Shown one piece after another: positions 35,943 through 45,635 of a DNA stretch of 64,000 nucleotides. The notes beneath the pieces were generated by a model that saw nothing but the letters and a program-made list of their open reading frames with translations, ran no database searches and was not told the origin of the DNA. The position numbers and the translations under genes are program-made. The stretch spans positions 2,356,001 to 2,420,000 of the forward strand of contig NZ_CP031356.1 of NCBI RefSeq assembly GCF_003355475.1, written 5' to 3'. Within the stretch, counting starts at the first letter, position 1. Every line of letters starts with the position of its first letter. The stretch comes from Brachybacterium saurashtrense. GTDB taxonomy: Bacteria > Actinomycetota > Actinomycetes > Actinomycetales > Dermabacteraceae.

Positions 35943-37496
35943 TCACCCGCCGAGCAGCACGGTCCGCTCCCCCACGGTGACCAGGGCCCTGCCGCCGCCC
36001 ACGGGGTGCACCGCCTCGATCCGCTGGGCGGTGCGCCGCTCGAGGGCGACCTCTCCGGTCGCGGCGTCGAGGATGCGCAGCCGCCGACCCTCGCGCGGGT
36101 CCAGGGGCCGCTCGCGCGCGACCGGGTCCACCGCCACGGCGGTGCCGGCGGCGAGACCGCCCCGCACGGCGGCGTCGGGAGCGCTCAGCGGGAGGGTCCA
36201 GGTGTGGGTGCCGTCGGCGGTGTCGTAGGCGAGCAGCTGCCCGCTGGCGTTGGTCACCACCATCTGCGCCCCGTCGATGCCGAGCCGGGCGGTGAACTCC
36301 GCGGCCTGGGCGACGCCCTCGCCGCCGGGCACGGTCCACTCCGCCCCGTCGGCGGAGGCGACGATCTCGCCGGTCACGTCGGTGCCGGCCTCGGTGCCGG
36401 AGGCGAGCACCCGCCCCTGGTCCAGGCGCACCGTCCACTCCCCGGCCGGGGAGGGCGCGGACTCCCACAGCACGGCGCCGTCCCGCAGCGCGGTGGCGGT
36501 GAGGGCGCCGTCCTCGGCGGAGCAGACGGTGAGCACCACCGTCCCCTCCTCCAGCGGGTCCCGGCCGGTGACCGGGGACTCGGTGGCGGCGATGCGGCAC
36601 TCCTGCGCGGGCCCGGCGAGGATCCTGCCCACGGGGAAGCCGGTGGCGGCATCGAGCTGCACCCACCCCTCGGCGGGGTCGAAGCGCAGCGGCACGGCGG
36701 GCAGCACGCCCGCCTCCCGGGCGGCGTCGAGCAGGCCCGGCGGCTCGGCGGGGCGGGCAGGCACGGCCACGCCCGCCGGATCGACGCCCCGGGTCTCGGC
36801 GCTGCCCGAGGCCACCCACAGCGGCTGCTCCGGGTCGGTGAGGTCGTAGCCGGCGATCTCGCAGAACCCCTCCTGGCAGCGGCGCAGCACCAGCAGGTCG
36901 CCGTCCAGCGCCAGCGGGCTCCCCTCGAACCGCGTCGACGGCAGGCCGCCGTCGGGAGTGGAGAGCGACCGGTCCAGCGCCAGCACCTCGGTGCTCGCGC
37001 CGGTGGCGCGCACCAGGCGGGTGCCGTCGGCGGAGAGGGCCAGCACGTCGTGCGCCGAGGCCTCCACCTCCCGCACCCCGGCCGTGTCCAGCAGCTGGGC
37101 GCTGCCGTCCGCGCGGCGCACCAGCACGGGGGCGCCCTCGACGGGCAGGGAGTGGACCACGTCCCCCTCACCGAGGGCGTCGATGCGCACGGCGTCCTCC
37201 GGCGCGAGGGCGGGCAGGCGGGTGGCGAGCACCGCCGGGACGGTGAGGGCGAGCGCCAGCACGAGGGCGCCGGCCCCGGCCAGCAGCCGCCCGGTGCGGC
37301 GGCGCACCCGCCCGCGCAGCAGCGCCGCCACGGCCGCACCCAGCCCGGCACCGGCCAGGAGCCCCGCCGCCAGGCGCAGCACGCCCAGCAGCAGGTGCCC
37401 GCCCAGCAGGGCGCAGATCCCCGCCAGCGCCAGCAGCGTCACCGCGGCGCCGAGAAGCACCGTGCGCTCCCCGCCCACGGCCTCCTGCCCCGTCAC
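35943..37496 (-). CDS. Membrane protein with PQQ/WD-like beta-propeller domain, function unknown
   Basis: This 517-residue protein starts with two or three membrane helices (about 12-90) and continues with an exported region of repeated short strands ending in motifs such as GQLLAYDTADGTHTWTLPL and RLRILDAATGEVALERRT. These are typical of PQQ-like quinoprotein propeller blades. Two cysteine pairs (RRCQEGFCEIA; QECRI and TVCSAED) may form disulphides outside the cell. GTG 37496 begins 20 bases after the stop of tgt, so the two may be co-transcribed. Such proteins often act as scaffolds in the envelope, but I cannot assign a role. Confidence 0.7.
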   Translation of the reverse strand: MTGQEAVGGERTVLLGAAVTLLALAGICALLGGHLLLGVLRLAAGLLAGAGLGAAVAALLRGRVRRRTGRLLAGAGALVLALALTVPAVLATRLPALAPEDAVRIDALGEGDVVHSLPVEGAPVLVRRADGSAQLLDTAGVREVEASAHDVLALSADGTRLVRATGASTEVLALDRSLSTPDGGLPSTRFEGSPLALDGDLLVLRRCQEGFCEIAGYDLTDPEQPLWVASGSAETRGVDPAGVAVPARPAEPPGLLDAAREAGVLPAVPLRFDPAEGWVQLDAATGFPVGRILAGPAQECRIAATESPVTGRDPLEEGTVVLTVCSAEDGALTATALRDGAVLWESAPSPAGEWTVRLDQGRVLASGTEAGTDVTGEIVASADGAEWTVPGGEGVAQAAEFTARLGIDGAQMVVTNASGQLLAYDTADGTHTWTLPLSAPDAAVRGGLAAGTAVAVDPVARERPLDPREGRRLRILDAATGEVALERRTAQRIEAVHPVGGGRALVTVGERTVLLGG

Positions 37497-37515
37497 GACC
37501 GGATCACCGCCTCGC

Positions 37516-38841
37516 TCACCGCGGGGCGCCGTAGTAGGCGCCGGTGGTCTCCTCCCGCAGCGCCTCGAACTCGCCGGCCCCCAGCGAGGCCCGGATCCGA
37601 TCCACCAGGCGCACCACGAAGCGCTCGTTGTGGATCGTGCACAGGGTGGAGGAGAGCATCTCCTTGGCGCGGAAGAGGTGGTGGATGTACGCGGCGGTGT
37701 AGTGGGTGCAGGTGTAGCAGTCGCAGGTCTCGTCGATGGGCGCGAACTGACGGCGGTACCTCGAGCCGGTGAGGTTCACGCGGCCGGTGCGGGTGTAGAC
37801 GGCGCTGTTGCGCGCCACCCGCGACGGGGAGACGCAGTCGAAGGTGTCCGCGCCCGCTGCGATCGCGACGAACAGGTCATCCACCTCGCTGATGCCCAGC
37901 AGGTGGCGGGGTCGCTGCTCGGGCAGCTCGTCGGTCACCCAGCCCACGATCGTGCCCAGGTTCTCCTTCTCCAGCGCCCCGCCGATGCCGAAGCCGTCGA
38001 AGCCCCAGCCCGCCACCTCCATCGCGCCGAGATCGCGGGCGGCCTGGCGCCGCAGGTCCTCGTACTGCGCGCCCTGGATCACGCCCCACAGCTGCTGGTA
38101 GGGGCGGTGGGTGCGCTCCGCGGTGAGGCGGGCGTGCTCGGCCAGGCAGCGCAGCGCCCACAGACGGGTGCGCTCCAGCGCCTGCTCCTGGTAGCCGCGG
38201 GAGTTCATCAGCGTGGTGAGCTCGTCGAAGGCGAACATGATGTCCGCGCCCAGGCCGTGCTGGATCTGCATCGAGATCTCGGGGGTGAAGCGGTGCACGT
38301 CCCCGTTGATGAAGGAGCGGAAGGTGACGCCGTCGTCGTCCACATGGGCGAGGCGCTCCTTGCCCTCGGCGACCGCGTCGTCCTCGCCGGTGGCGGTGCG
38401 GGCCTTCTCCCCGCCGGAGAACTCGCTGGAGAGCACCTTGCGGAACCCGGCGCCCAGGCTCATCACCTGGAAGCCGCCGGAGTCGGTGTAGGTGGGGCCG
38501 GGCCAGTTCATGAAGGCGCCCAGCCCGCCGGCCTCGTCCACCAGCTCGTGGCCGGGCTGGAGGTAGAGATGGTAGGCGTTGGCCAGCAGCGCCTGCGCGC
38601 CCAGCTGCGACATCGACTCCGGCAGCACCGCCTTGACGGTGGCCTTGGTCCCCACCGGCACGAAGGCGGGGGTGGCGATCTCGCCGTGCGGGGTGGTGAT
38701 CACGCCGGCGCGAGCCTTCTCCCCGTGGCGGGCGGTGACCGCGAAGCCGGTGCCGGCGCGGCGCGGATACGCGGTGGGGGCGGGCACCGCCGGGATGGGC
38801 GGGACGGCGGGCGAGGAGGCGGCGGGATCGGCGGAGCTCAC
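37516..38841 (-). CDS. tgt: tRNA-guanine transglycosylase
   Basis: This 441-residue enzyme exchanges the wobble guanine of GUN anticodons for a queuosine precursor. The fold motifs FVPVGTKATVKAV, YHLYLQPGHELV and TDSGGFQVMSLG (with the catalytic aspartate) are visible, as is the nucleophile region MFAFDELTT. The zinc site CDCYTCTHYTAAYIHHLF is complete. GTG 38841 is preferred because it gives a short N terminus before the conserved core; the frame stays open about 60 codons further but that part is Arg/Ala-rich and unlike the family. The insert GGEKARTATGEDD is longer than in E. coli Tgt. No queuosine synthesis genes are seen, suggesting use of salvaged queuine or precursors. Confidence 0.93.
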   Translation of the reverse strand: MSSADPAASSPAVPPIPAVPAPTAYPRRAGTGFAVTARHGEKARAGVITTPHGEIATPAFVPVGTKATVKAVLPESMSQLGAQALLANAYHLYLQPGHELVDEAGGLGAFMNWPGPTYTDSGGFQVMSLGAGFRKVLSSEFSGGEKARTATGEDDAVAEGKERLAHVDDDGVTFRSFINGDVHRFTPEISMQIQHGLGADIMFAFDELTTLMNSRGYQEQALERTRLWALRCLAEHARLTAERTHRPYQQLWGVIQGAQYEDLRRQAARDLGAMEVAGWGFDGFGIGGALEKENLGTIVGWVTDELPEQRPRHLLGISEVDDLFVAIAAGADTFDCVSPSRVARNSAVYTRTGRVNLTGSRYRRQFAPIDETCDCYTCTHYTAAYIHHLFRAKEMLSSTLCTIHNERFVVRLVDRIRASLGAGEFEALREETTGAYYGAPR

Positions 38842-39038
38842 CGGGACATGGTCCCATGCGCCGGCGGCCCCGGGACGCGTCGCCGCGGGGGCTCGCGCTC
38901 CTGCAGCCACCGTGACGTGCCGGTGCGTAGCATCGGAGCGAGCCCCGCCCCGGGCGCTCGCCCCCACCCCGCGACCGAGCGCCGTCCGGCCTCCCTCGCG
39001 CCCCCTCAGCCCGACCACTCTAGGAGGCCAGAGCCGGC

Positions 39039-41084
39039 ATGCTGACCGCGCTCCACACGCTCGCCGCCCTCGGCGCGGCAGGCCTCGTGCTGTCGGTGCC
39101 CGGAATCCCGCTCGTGCTGGCGCTGCGTCTGCGGCCGCTGACAGCGCTCGTCGCGGTGGTTCCTGCCTCCCTCCTGGTGATCACACTCGCGGCGGAGGCC
39201 GGACACCTGCTGTCCGTGCCGTGGACGCCCCTGTCCCCGCTGCTGCTCGCGCCGGTGCTCGGGGCCGCCCTGTGGCCGCTGCGGCGTCGACTCGGTGCGG
39301 GCCCGGAGCCCGAGGCCGTCGGCCCCGACGCCGCCCACGCCGCCGAGCACGCCGCCGCCGTGCGCTCCTTCGCGACCCCGCTCGATGCGCTGGCCGCCTC
39401 GGCCCGCGGCCGGGCCGCCGCGATCCTCACCGGAGCGGTGATCGGAGGGGGCGCGATCCTGGTGCAGGCCCTGACCGTCATGGGGTCCGTGCGTGCGGTG
39501 AGCCAGACCTACGACAACGTCTTCCACCTCAACGCCGTGCGGCACATCCTCCGCCTCGGCGACGCCTCCGCGTGGACCGTGGGCGGGATGACCGCCCTGC
39601 CGGGCGTGGAGCGCTTCTACCCCGCGCTGTGGCACCAGGCGGTCAGCCTCGTCGTGCAGCTCTCGGGGCAGGAGATCCCCCTGGCCAGCAATGTCGTGAT
39701 GCTGCTGCTGGCCGGGGTGGTGTGGCCGCTGGGGCTGATGGCGCTGCTGCGCACCTGCACCACGGCGGGCCCGCTGGGGTGGATGGCCGCGGGCGCCCTG
39801 GCCGGTGTCACCGGGACCTTCCCCCTGACCATGATGTCCTTCGGGATCCTGCTGCCGTACTTCCTGAGCATGGCGCTGATGCCGATGGTGATGATCGTGC
39901 TCGTCCATCTGGGCGGCCCGGCGCCCGACTCGCCGCAGCGGCTGCGGCCCGCGCAGGTGGCGGTGCTGCTGCCCGTGGCGTGCGGTGCGGCGGCCCTCGC
40001 GCATCCCCAGGCGGTGTTCGGCGGCCTCGTGCTCGGAGTGCCGCTGCTGGTGTGGGCCTGCCTCGTGCGCGCCCGCGAACGGCTCGGCCGGGGCCCCGGC
40101 ACGGGCCGACGGCTGTGGCCGCTGCTGACGGTCACCGCGGGGGTGCTCGCTCTCGCGGTGCCGGCCTGGCTGCTGCTGCGCCCCACGCCCGGCGCCTCGT
40201 TCTGGACGCCCACCGCCTCGGTGCGCGAGGCGGTGGGGCAGACGCTGTCGTTGGCGGGCAATGCGAGCCCCACCTGGGTGCCTCTGGGCCTGGTGATGCT
40301 GGTGTGCGCCGCGGCGGTGCTGCGGGGCTCCGGCTCCCGCTGGCCCCTGGTGCCCTGCGCCGCCGTGATGGCGATGTCGGTCCTCGCCCGCAGCGTGCCG
40401 GAGGGGCCGATGCGCTATCTCCTCACCGGGAACTGGTACAGCGACACGCATCGGATCGTGGCGCTGCTGGCGGTGGCCGCGATCCCCGTGCTCGCCCTGG
40501 GTCTCGAGGTGCTGCTGCGTCGCGCCGCCCGGTCGCTGCCCGTGCTCGGGGGCTCGGCCTCCCCCGTGGTCGCGATCGCCGTGGTGCTCGCGCTGCTGGT
40601 GGCGAGCCTGCTCTCCCCCAGCGCCCGGACGAGCACGTCCTTCGCCGCCGCCCAGTGGCAGTCGGACAGGCTGCTCTCGGCCGACGAGCGGGAGCTGCTC
40701 GAGCGCCTGCCCGCGGTGGTGCCGGAGGACGCGGTGATCGCGACCAACGCGCTCAACGGCAGCTCGCTGGCCTACGCGCTCTCGGACCGCGAGGTGCTCA
40801 ACGTCTACATGTCCTTCCAGGCGGAGCCGGAGGTGCACCTGCTCAATCACGCCCTCGACGAGGCCCGCACCGATCCCGAGGTGTGCGAGGCGGCCCAGGA
40901 GCTCGGGGTCGAGTACGCGCTCGACTTCGGCGCACGCGAGGTGGGCCCGGGATCAGCGACCTACCTGGGCCTGAACGAGATCTCGCAGACGGGAGCCGCG
41001 GAGGTGGTGCTGCAGGTGGGCGAGGCGAAGCTGCTCCGCATGCTGCCCTGCCGCACCACGGCGACACGGGCCGGAACGGCCTGA
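39039..41084 (+). CDS. Polytopic membrane protein, DUF6541-like
   Basis: This 681-residue protein has about a dozen or more membrane helices and an exported C-terminal part (about 530-681). It resembles the actinobacterial DUF6541 family found in surface-polysaccharide loci. Conserved-looking features are an outer loop with SQTYDNVFHLNAVRHI (residues about 158-173), whose Asp could be the catalytic residue of a GT-C fold, and PGVERFYPALWH. The exported tail contains LPAVVPEDAVIATNALNGSSLAYALSDR. ATG 39039 has AGGAGG eleven bases upstream. It faces tgt divergently and meets the GT2 gene convergently. A glycosyltransferase or flippase-related role in glycan synthesis is likely, not proven. Confidence 0.75.
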   Translation: MLTALHTLAALGAAGLVLSVPGIPLVLALRLRPLTALVAVVPASLLVITLAAEAGHLLSVPWTPLSPLLLAPVLGAALWPLRRRLGAGPEPEAVGPDAAHAAEHAAAVRSFATPLDALAASARGRAAAILTGAVIGGGAILVQALTVMGSVRAVSQTYDNVFHLNAVRHILRLGDASAWTVGGMTALPGVERFYPALWHQAVSLVVQLSGQEIPLASNVVMLLLAGVVWPLGLMALLRTCTTAGPLGWMAAGALAGVTGTFPLTMMSFGILLPYFLSMALMPMVMIVLVHLGGPAPDSPQRLRPAQVAVLLPVACGAAALAHPQAVFGGLVLGVPLLVWACLVRARERLGRGPGTGRRLWPLLTVTAGVLALAVPAWLLLRPTPGASFWTPTASVREAVGQTLSLAGNASPTWVPLGLVMLVCAAAVLRGSGSRWPLVPCAAVMAMSVLARSVPEGPMRYLLTGNWYSDTHRIVALLAVAAIPVLALGLEVLLRRAARSLPVLGGSASPVVAIAVVLALLVASLLSPSARTSTSFAAAQWQSDRLLSADERELLERLPAVVPEDAVIATNALNGSSLAYALSDREVLNVYMSFQAEPEVHLLNHALDEARTDPEVCEAAQELGVEYALDFGAREVGPGSATYLGLNEISQTGAAEVVLQVGEAKLLRMLPCRTTATRAGTA

Positions 41085-41103
41085 GGGGCCAGGAGGAGGG
41101 CCG

Positions 41104-42243
41104 TCAGCCCTGCGGACCCCCCGCGCCCTCGCGGCGCGCCGCCGCGGCCCACTGATCCACCGTCGCGTCATCGGCGAGCACCGGCTGGGCCTCTCGCGGG
41201 GCGTACTCGCGGGATTCCTGCGCACCGTCGTCGTCCCAGCCGGTGGCGATGGGGCCCGCCGGGGCGGGGATCGACTCCCCGGTGCCGACCAGGGGATTGT
41301 TCGGCGTGCCGTACTGGACGAGCTTGATCCGCTCCAGCGCCTCCTCCATCAGCACCCGGTTGGTGCGCTGGAGGTCCGCGATGATCATCAGCACGAAGGT
41401 CATGAACGAGCAGGTGAGCAGCACCAGGCCGAAGATCAGCGACTGGATGTGGCCGCCGCCCTCCCCCATCAGCGCGAACACCAGGAAGCGCACGAAGGGG
41501 ATCAGGCCGATCACGCCGGTCACGCCCGCCAGCCACATCAGCACCGTGTGGGGCTTGAACATCAGGTACGCGCGCACGATCGCGGAGCCGGACTTGCCCA
41601 TGTGCTGGAAGATGTTGTTGAACAGCCGCGACTCGCGGGTCTTGGGGTTGGTGTCGATCGCGACCGAAGCGATCCGCAGGCGCTTGTTGCCGGCCTGGAT
41701 GATCGTCTCCATGCAGTAGGAGAACTGCGTGATGACGTTCAGGCGCATCAGCGAGGCCTTGGAGTAGGCGCGGAAGCCGGAGGCGGCGTCCGGCAGCTCG
41801 GTCTCCGCGGCGATGTTCACCACCTGCGAGCCCACCTGCTGCATCACCTTCTTGAAGGGCGAGAAGTGGGCGATCTTCTTGGTCTGGCGGTCCGCGATGG
41901 CGATGTCCGCCTCGCCCGCGACCACCGGGGCGACCAGATCGGCGATGCGCTCCTGCTTGTACTGGTTGTCGCCGTCGGTGTTCACGACGATGTCCGCGCC
42001 GTGGGCGAGGGCGTAGTCCACGCCGTCGCGGAAGGAGCGGGCCAGGCCCATGTTGCGGGCGTGGCGCACGAAGTGGGTGACGCCGTGCTCCTTGGCCACC
42101 TCGACGGTGCGGTCGGTGGAGCCGTCGTCGATGATCAGCACCTCGACGGAGTCGACGCCGGGCAGCTCCTTGGGGATCGTGTCGAGCACCATCGGGAGCG
42201 TCTGCTCCTCGTTGAGGCACGGGATCTGGACGAAGACCTTCAT
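41104..42243 (-). CDS. Family 2 glycosyltransferase with two C-terminal membrane helices
   Basis: This 379-residue enzyme belongs to the dolichol-phosphate-mannose-synthase-like GT2 group, which moves sugars from nucleotide donors to a polyprenyl-phosphate carrier. The N terminus VFVQIPCLNEEQTLPMVL is the nucleotide-binding strand, IIDDGSTDRT and NTDGDNQYK supply the Asp residues for the metal, and RHARNMGLARSFRDGVD follows. Two membrane helices lie at about 232-255 and 268-295, followed by a polar tail. ATG 42243 is used. The gene lies at the end of the glycan operon and has a TAGACT -10 at 42326-42331, giving it its own promoter. Confidence 0.92.
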   Translation of the reverse strand: MKVFVQIPCLNEEQTLPMVLDTIPKELPGVDSVEVLIIDDGSTDRTVEVAKEHGVTHFVRHARNMGLARSFRDGVDYALAHGADIVVNTDGDNQYKQERIADLVAPVVAGEADIAIADRQTKKIAHFSPFKKVMQQVGSQVVNIAAETELPDAASGFRAYSKASLMRLNVITQFSYCMETIIQAGNKRLRIASVAIDTNPKTRESRLFNNIFQHMGKSGSAIVRAYLMFKPHTVLMWLAGVTGVIGLIPFVRFLVFALMGEGGGHIQSLIFGLVLLTCSFMTFVLMIIADLQRTNRVLMEEALERIKLVQYGTPNNPLVGTGESIPAPAGPIATGWDDDGAQESREYAPREAQPVLADDATVDQWAAAARREGAGGPQG

Positions 42244-42325
42244 GGGGATATCACCTTGTCGTCGACGTGCCCGGACCCGGCCGGTCTGCAGCCGCCGACG
42301 CCCCGGCGCTGCGCGGAACCGGCCC

Positions 42326-42331
42326 AGTCTA
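42326..42331 (-). promoter_or_regulatory. Predicted -10 box (TAGACT) of the GT2 gene
   Basis: On the minus strand TAGACT lies 82 bases before ATG 42243, giving a leader of about 76 bases. The rest of the 241-base spacer (42244-42484) shows no gene. Confidence 0.45.
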
Positions 42332-42484
42332 TCCAGCGCCCCCTCGCCCGCCCCGTAGCCGGCGTCACAGGCATGTCGTGAGACCGGCCACCGCTCGGAG
42401 GGGCGGGTCGGGGTGCGGGGCCGAAGCGCGGGGACCGGGATGCCGGCGATCGGGGACCGACGGGCCGTTGGGCGCTCCCGCGCG

Positions 42485-44377
42485 TCAGGGCACCGCCACG
42501 GGCTCGGCGACCGGGTCCAGCAGGCCCTCGGCGGCGAGCTCGTCCTGGAGCGGTCCCGGCATGACCCAGGCGTGATAGCCGTCGCTGTGCACGTCGGAGA
42601 GCATGCGGGCCCCGGCGGCGCTGCCCTCGGGCCAGATGTCGCAGCCCAGGGTGATCTGGGCGTCGGAGGCGTTGCGGTCCGCGGTCACTCCCATCGTGGT
42701 GGGATGGATCCAGTAGGCCAGGACGTTCTGCACCACCGCGTCGTTGCTGCTCCCGGGTGTGCAGGAGCGGTCGAACTCGACGGTGAGGGCGTCGCCGTGC
42801 GCGGCCTGGAGGCGGTTGATCTCGTCGGCGAGCGCCGGACGACCGCCCTCCAGCTGCTGGAAGTGGTCGGTGGCGCGGGTGGCGGCAAGCGTGCCCGCCG
42901 CCGTGACCACCAGCAGCGCTGCGGCGAGCACGGCGGCGCCGCGGCGCCCGATCCGGCCGATCGCCGTCAGCACGGCGAGCAGCGCCAGCGGCGGGAGGCT
43001 CGCCAGCAGCCAGAAGCGGTTGTCGTTGGTGAGGCTCGGCACCAGCCCCCAGGGCCAGGTCTCCGAGGTGGCCTCGGGCAGCGTCCAGAACCACGGCATC
43101 ACCCCGGGGATGTGCGCGGGAGTGACGTACCCCCAGGTGGGGGCGTCGGGCGCGAGCCACAGCACGGTCACTCCCACCAGCGCCGCCGTGAGGGCGAGCG
43201 CGACGCCCACCACCCGGCGTCCCGCGCCGCGCAGCACCGCCGCCGCACCCAGCGCCACCAGCAGCGCGGTGACGGGGTCGAGGTAGCGGCCGTACAGCCA
43301 GGCGTCCAGCCGGCGCCAGGAGGCGAGGTACAGCTCCCCCTCGCTCGCCCACCTCCCCACCGAGAGCACCGCCACGCCCAGCAGCATCGCGGCCAGCAGG
43401 CAGGCGGGGCCGATCGCGCGCTCCCGCCGCAGCTCGCGCCATACCAGCACCACCAGCACCACCAGGCCCACGGCCACCAGGCCCAGGCTGCCGGCCGTCT
43501 GCTGCCAGGCCTGCCCCACGAGGGCGCGCACGAGCAGCGAGGGGCGGGACTCCCGCAAGGTCTCGAGCACCTTCTCGCCCTGGCTGAAGCCGCCGCCCAG
43601 GTACTGGTTCAGCAGCCCGCCGGACCAGAACGCGAGGGTGCCCAGCGGCACCGCGACGGCGAGACCGACGAGCGCCGCCCGCCAGGAGCGCAGGGCGAGC
43701 AGCAGCAGCCAGAGCACGCAGGCGATCAGGAGCACCACGGCCCGGGCGTGCGTCGTGGTCAGCACCACCGCCGCGATCGCGAACACCGCCGCGCGCGGCG
43801 CGGTGGGCCGCTCCCAGAGGCGGAGGGCGGCGAGCATCGTGCAGGCCAGTGCCAGGAAGAGCATCTTCTCGCTGGTCACGTAGCCGCTCTGCACGGCGCG
43901 GGCGGGCATCATCATCACCAGGGAGGCGACGACGGTCGCCTGCGGGGCCGCGAGGCCCAGGCGGGTCACGGCCCGGGTCAGCGGCCAGATCGTGGCGAGC
44001 GACGCGACCACGCCGAGCGCGATCGCGAGCCGGTAGGCGACGGCGGGGCTCTCGGTGACCCACCAGATCGGCGCCATCACCACGCTCCAGGCCGGGAAGT
44101 ACCCGGCCCCGCGCGGCGGGGTGGGCATCTCGCCGCCGGAGAGGAACTTGGAGTACTGCAGCAGCACCACTTCGTCGAAGGGGAACGAGGGAGTCCTCGC
44201 TCCCCACGCGATCACGGTGTGGAGCACGAGCGCGAGCAGCACGCTCGCCGCCGCACCCCATTGCCACCCGGCCCCGGGTGCGCGCAACATGTCGGAGGCC
44301 CGAGCGCGCAGGCCGCCGGCCCCGTGCGCCGCCGGCTCCCGCGGCACGGGCGGGACGGCGGCCGCCTGCGCGCCCAC
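42485..44377 (-). CDS. GT-C-like polytopic membrane protein, paralogue A
   Basis: This 630-residue protein has about eleven membrane helices and a C-terminal exported domain. The first outer loop carries FPFDEVVLLQYSKFLSGGEMPTP, and its Asp-Glu pair matches the catalytic position of GT-C glycosyltransferases; GAGYFPAWSVVMAPIWWVTE follows. The exported end holds two cysteines (DRSCTPGS and LGCDIWPE) that could pair, and finishes with YHAWVMPGPLQDELAAEGLL. The same architecture and motifs occur in the proteins at 47916-49781 and 49859-51757. GTG 44377 follows GAGGGG, ten bases after the pyruvyl transferase stop. It may transfer a polyprenyl-linked sugar outside the cell, by inference. Confidence 0.75.
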   Translation of the reverse strand: MGAQAAAVPPVPREPAAHGAGGLRARASDMLRAPGAGWQWGAAASVLLALVLHTVIAWGARTPSFPFDEVVLLQYSKFLSGGEMPTPPRGAGYFPAWSVVMAPIWWVTESPAVAYRLAIALGVVASLATIWPLTRAVTRLGLAAPQATVVASLVMMMPARAVQSGYVTSEKMLFLALACTMLAALRLWERPTAPRAAVFAIAAVVLTTTHARAVVLLIACVLWLLLLALRSWRAALVGLAVAVPLGTLAFWSGGLLNQYLGGGFSQGEKVLETLRESRPSLLVRALVGQAWQQTAGSLGLVAVGLVVLVVLVWRELRRERAIGPACLLAAMLLGVAVLSVGRWASEGELYLASWRRLDAWLYGRYLDPVTALLVALGAAAVLRGAGRRVVGVALALTAALVGVTVLWLAPDAPTWGYVTPAHIPGVMPWFWTLPEATSETWPWGLVPSLTNDNRFWLLASLPPLALLAVLTAIGRIGRRGAAVLAAALLVVTAAGTLAATRATDHFQQLEGGRPALADEINRLQAAHGDALTVEFDRSCTPGSSNDAVVQNVLAYWIHPTTMGVTADRNASDAQITLGCDIWPEGSAAGARMLSDVHSDGYHAWVMPGPLQDELAAEGLLDPVAEPVAVP

Positions 44378-44387
44378 GGGCCCCTCG

Positions 44388-45635
44388 TCAGCGGCCGCGG
44401 GCCGCAGCGCGCTCCGTCACCAGCTCGGCGATGAGATCGGCCTGCGCGAGCGAGCGGCGCTTCACCTCGGGCAGGTGCTGATCGAGCTTCCCCTGCACCT
44501 CGTCACGGCGTGCGGAGAGATCCTCGAACCGGCTCCAGAGGTGCTCGGGGGTGAGCTGGTCGTGGCCGAAGGCCCACTCCTCGAGCGCGAACATCTCCAG
44601 CACCTCGCGGTACTTGTGGCTCCACCCGATCACCAGGGTGGGCACCGCCATCGCCAGCGAGGAGACCATGGCGTGGAAGCGGCTGGCCACGAACAGGTCG
44701 CAGCGGCCGATGAGGTGGCGCAGCTGCTGGGAGCTCAGCTCGCGGTCCACGAACAGCACGTCCTCGCCGGGCACCAGCAGATCGTTGATCCGGGTGCACA
44801 GCGGCAGGTCGTTATTGTGGGTCTTCTCGGTGCCGGTGCGCACGGAGTGCGGCACCAGCAGCACCTTCTTCCCGTCCCGGCGCAGGCGCTCGATGAACGC
44901 GATCATCTGCCCCACGTAGTCGTCGCCGCGCCCCTCCACCTTCTTCTGCAGCACCACGGAGGGGCACACGCCCACCACCTCGCCGTCGGCGAAGAAGTCG
45001 AGGTCGACGCCGGCCTCGCGCAGGCCCTGCTCCTCGGTGCCGTCCATCTCCAGGGAGAAGGCGTAGTCGGCGCCGGCGACGAGGTTCGTCAGGCCCAGGC
45101 CCTCGGCGAACTCGTGGGTGATGCGGCCGCGTGTCACGAGGGTCTGCGCCTTGGGCAGGAAGACCTTCGAGACGATCCGGTTGATGGGGTTCTTGAACGG
45201 GCCCACCGCCTGGGCGCACTTGAACACCGGGGTGTGCAGGTTCAGCGCCGGGAGGATCGAGGCGACGTTGTAGAGCAGGAACTTCTCGCGGCCGTCGGTG
45301 AAGGTGATGCCGCCCTGGTCCAGCAGCGCGTCGCTCTGGGCCAGCGCACGGATCGCCCGATGGCGGCGCAGCAGGGGCCGCAGCGGGGGCAGCAGGCGGT
45401 GGGCGAGGGCGAGCGAGTTGATGGTCACGCCGAGGGTCTTGGGATCGGCGGCCACCACCTCGAGGTTCGGGTACGGGTTCTGCGCCCGGTCCTCCTCGGG
45501 GTACATGCTCAGCAGGGTGAACTCCACCTCCCCGAGGCGCTCGCCGAGGGTCTGCACGGCGCTCTCGAGCATGGCGGCGGCGCCCTTGTTGCCGGACAGC
45601 GCGGAACCGATGACGGTGATGCGGGGGGTGCTCAT
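44388..45635 (-). CDS. Polysaccharide pyruvyl transferase family protein
   Basis: This 415-residue cytoplasmic protein matches the polysaccharide pyruvyl transferase family (CsaB/WcaK-like), which adds a pyruvyl ketal to sugars of surface polymers from phosphoenolpyruvate. Visible motifs are ITVIGSALSGNKGAAAMLES at the N terminus, SDALLDQGGITFTDG, CAQAVGPFKNPINR, VCPSVVLQKK and CDLFVASRFHAMVSSLAMAVP, where the Arg-His pair is a known family signature. ATG 45635 overlaps the stop of the flippase-like gene (ATGA), and the GT-C-like gene follows after ten bases. Pyruvylation would give the polymer a negative charge, often a binding site for surface proteins. Confidence 0.88.
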   Translation of the reverse strand: MSTPRITVIGSALSGNKGAAAMLESAVQTLGERLGEVEFTLLSMYPEEDRAQNPYPNLEVVAADPKTLGVTINSLALAHRLLPPLRPLLRRHRAIRALAQSDALLDQGGITFTDGREKFLLYNVASILPALNLHTPVFKCAQAVGPFKNPINRIVSKVFLPKAQTLVTRGRITHEFAEGLGLTNLVAGADYAFSLEMDGTEEQGLREAGVDLDFFADGEVVGVCPSVVLQKKVEGRGDDYVGQMIAFIERLRRDGKKVLLVPHSVRTGTEKTHNNDLPLCTRINDLLVPGEDVLFVDRELSSQQLRHLIGRCDLFVASRFHAMVSSLAMAVPTLVIGWSHKYREVLEMFALEEWAFGHDQLTPEHLWSRFEDLSARRDEVQGKLDQHLPEVKRRSLAQADLIAELVTERAAARGR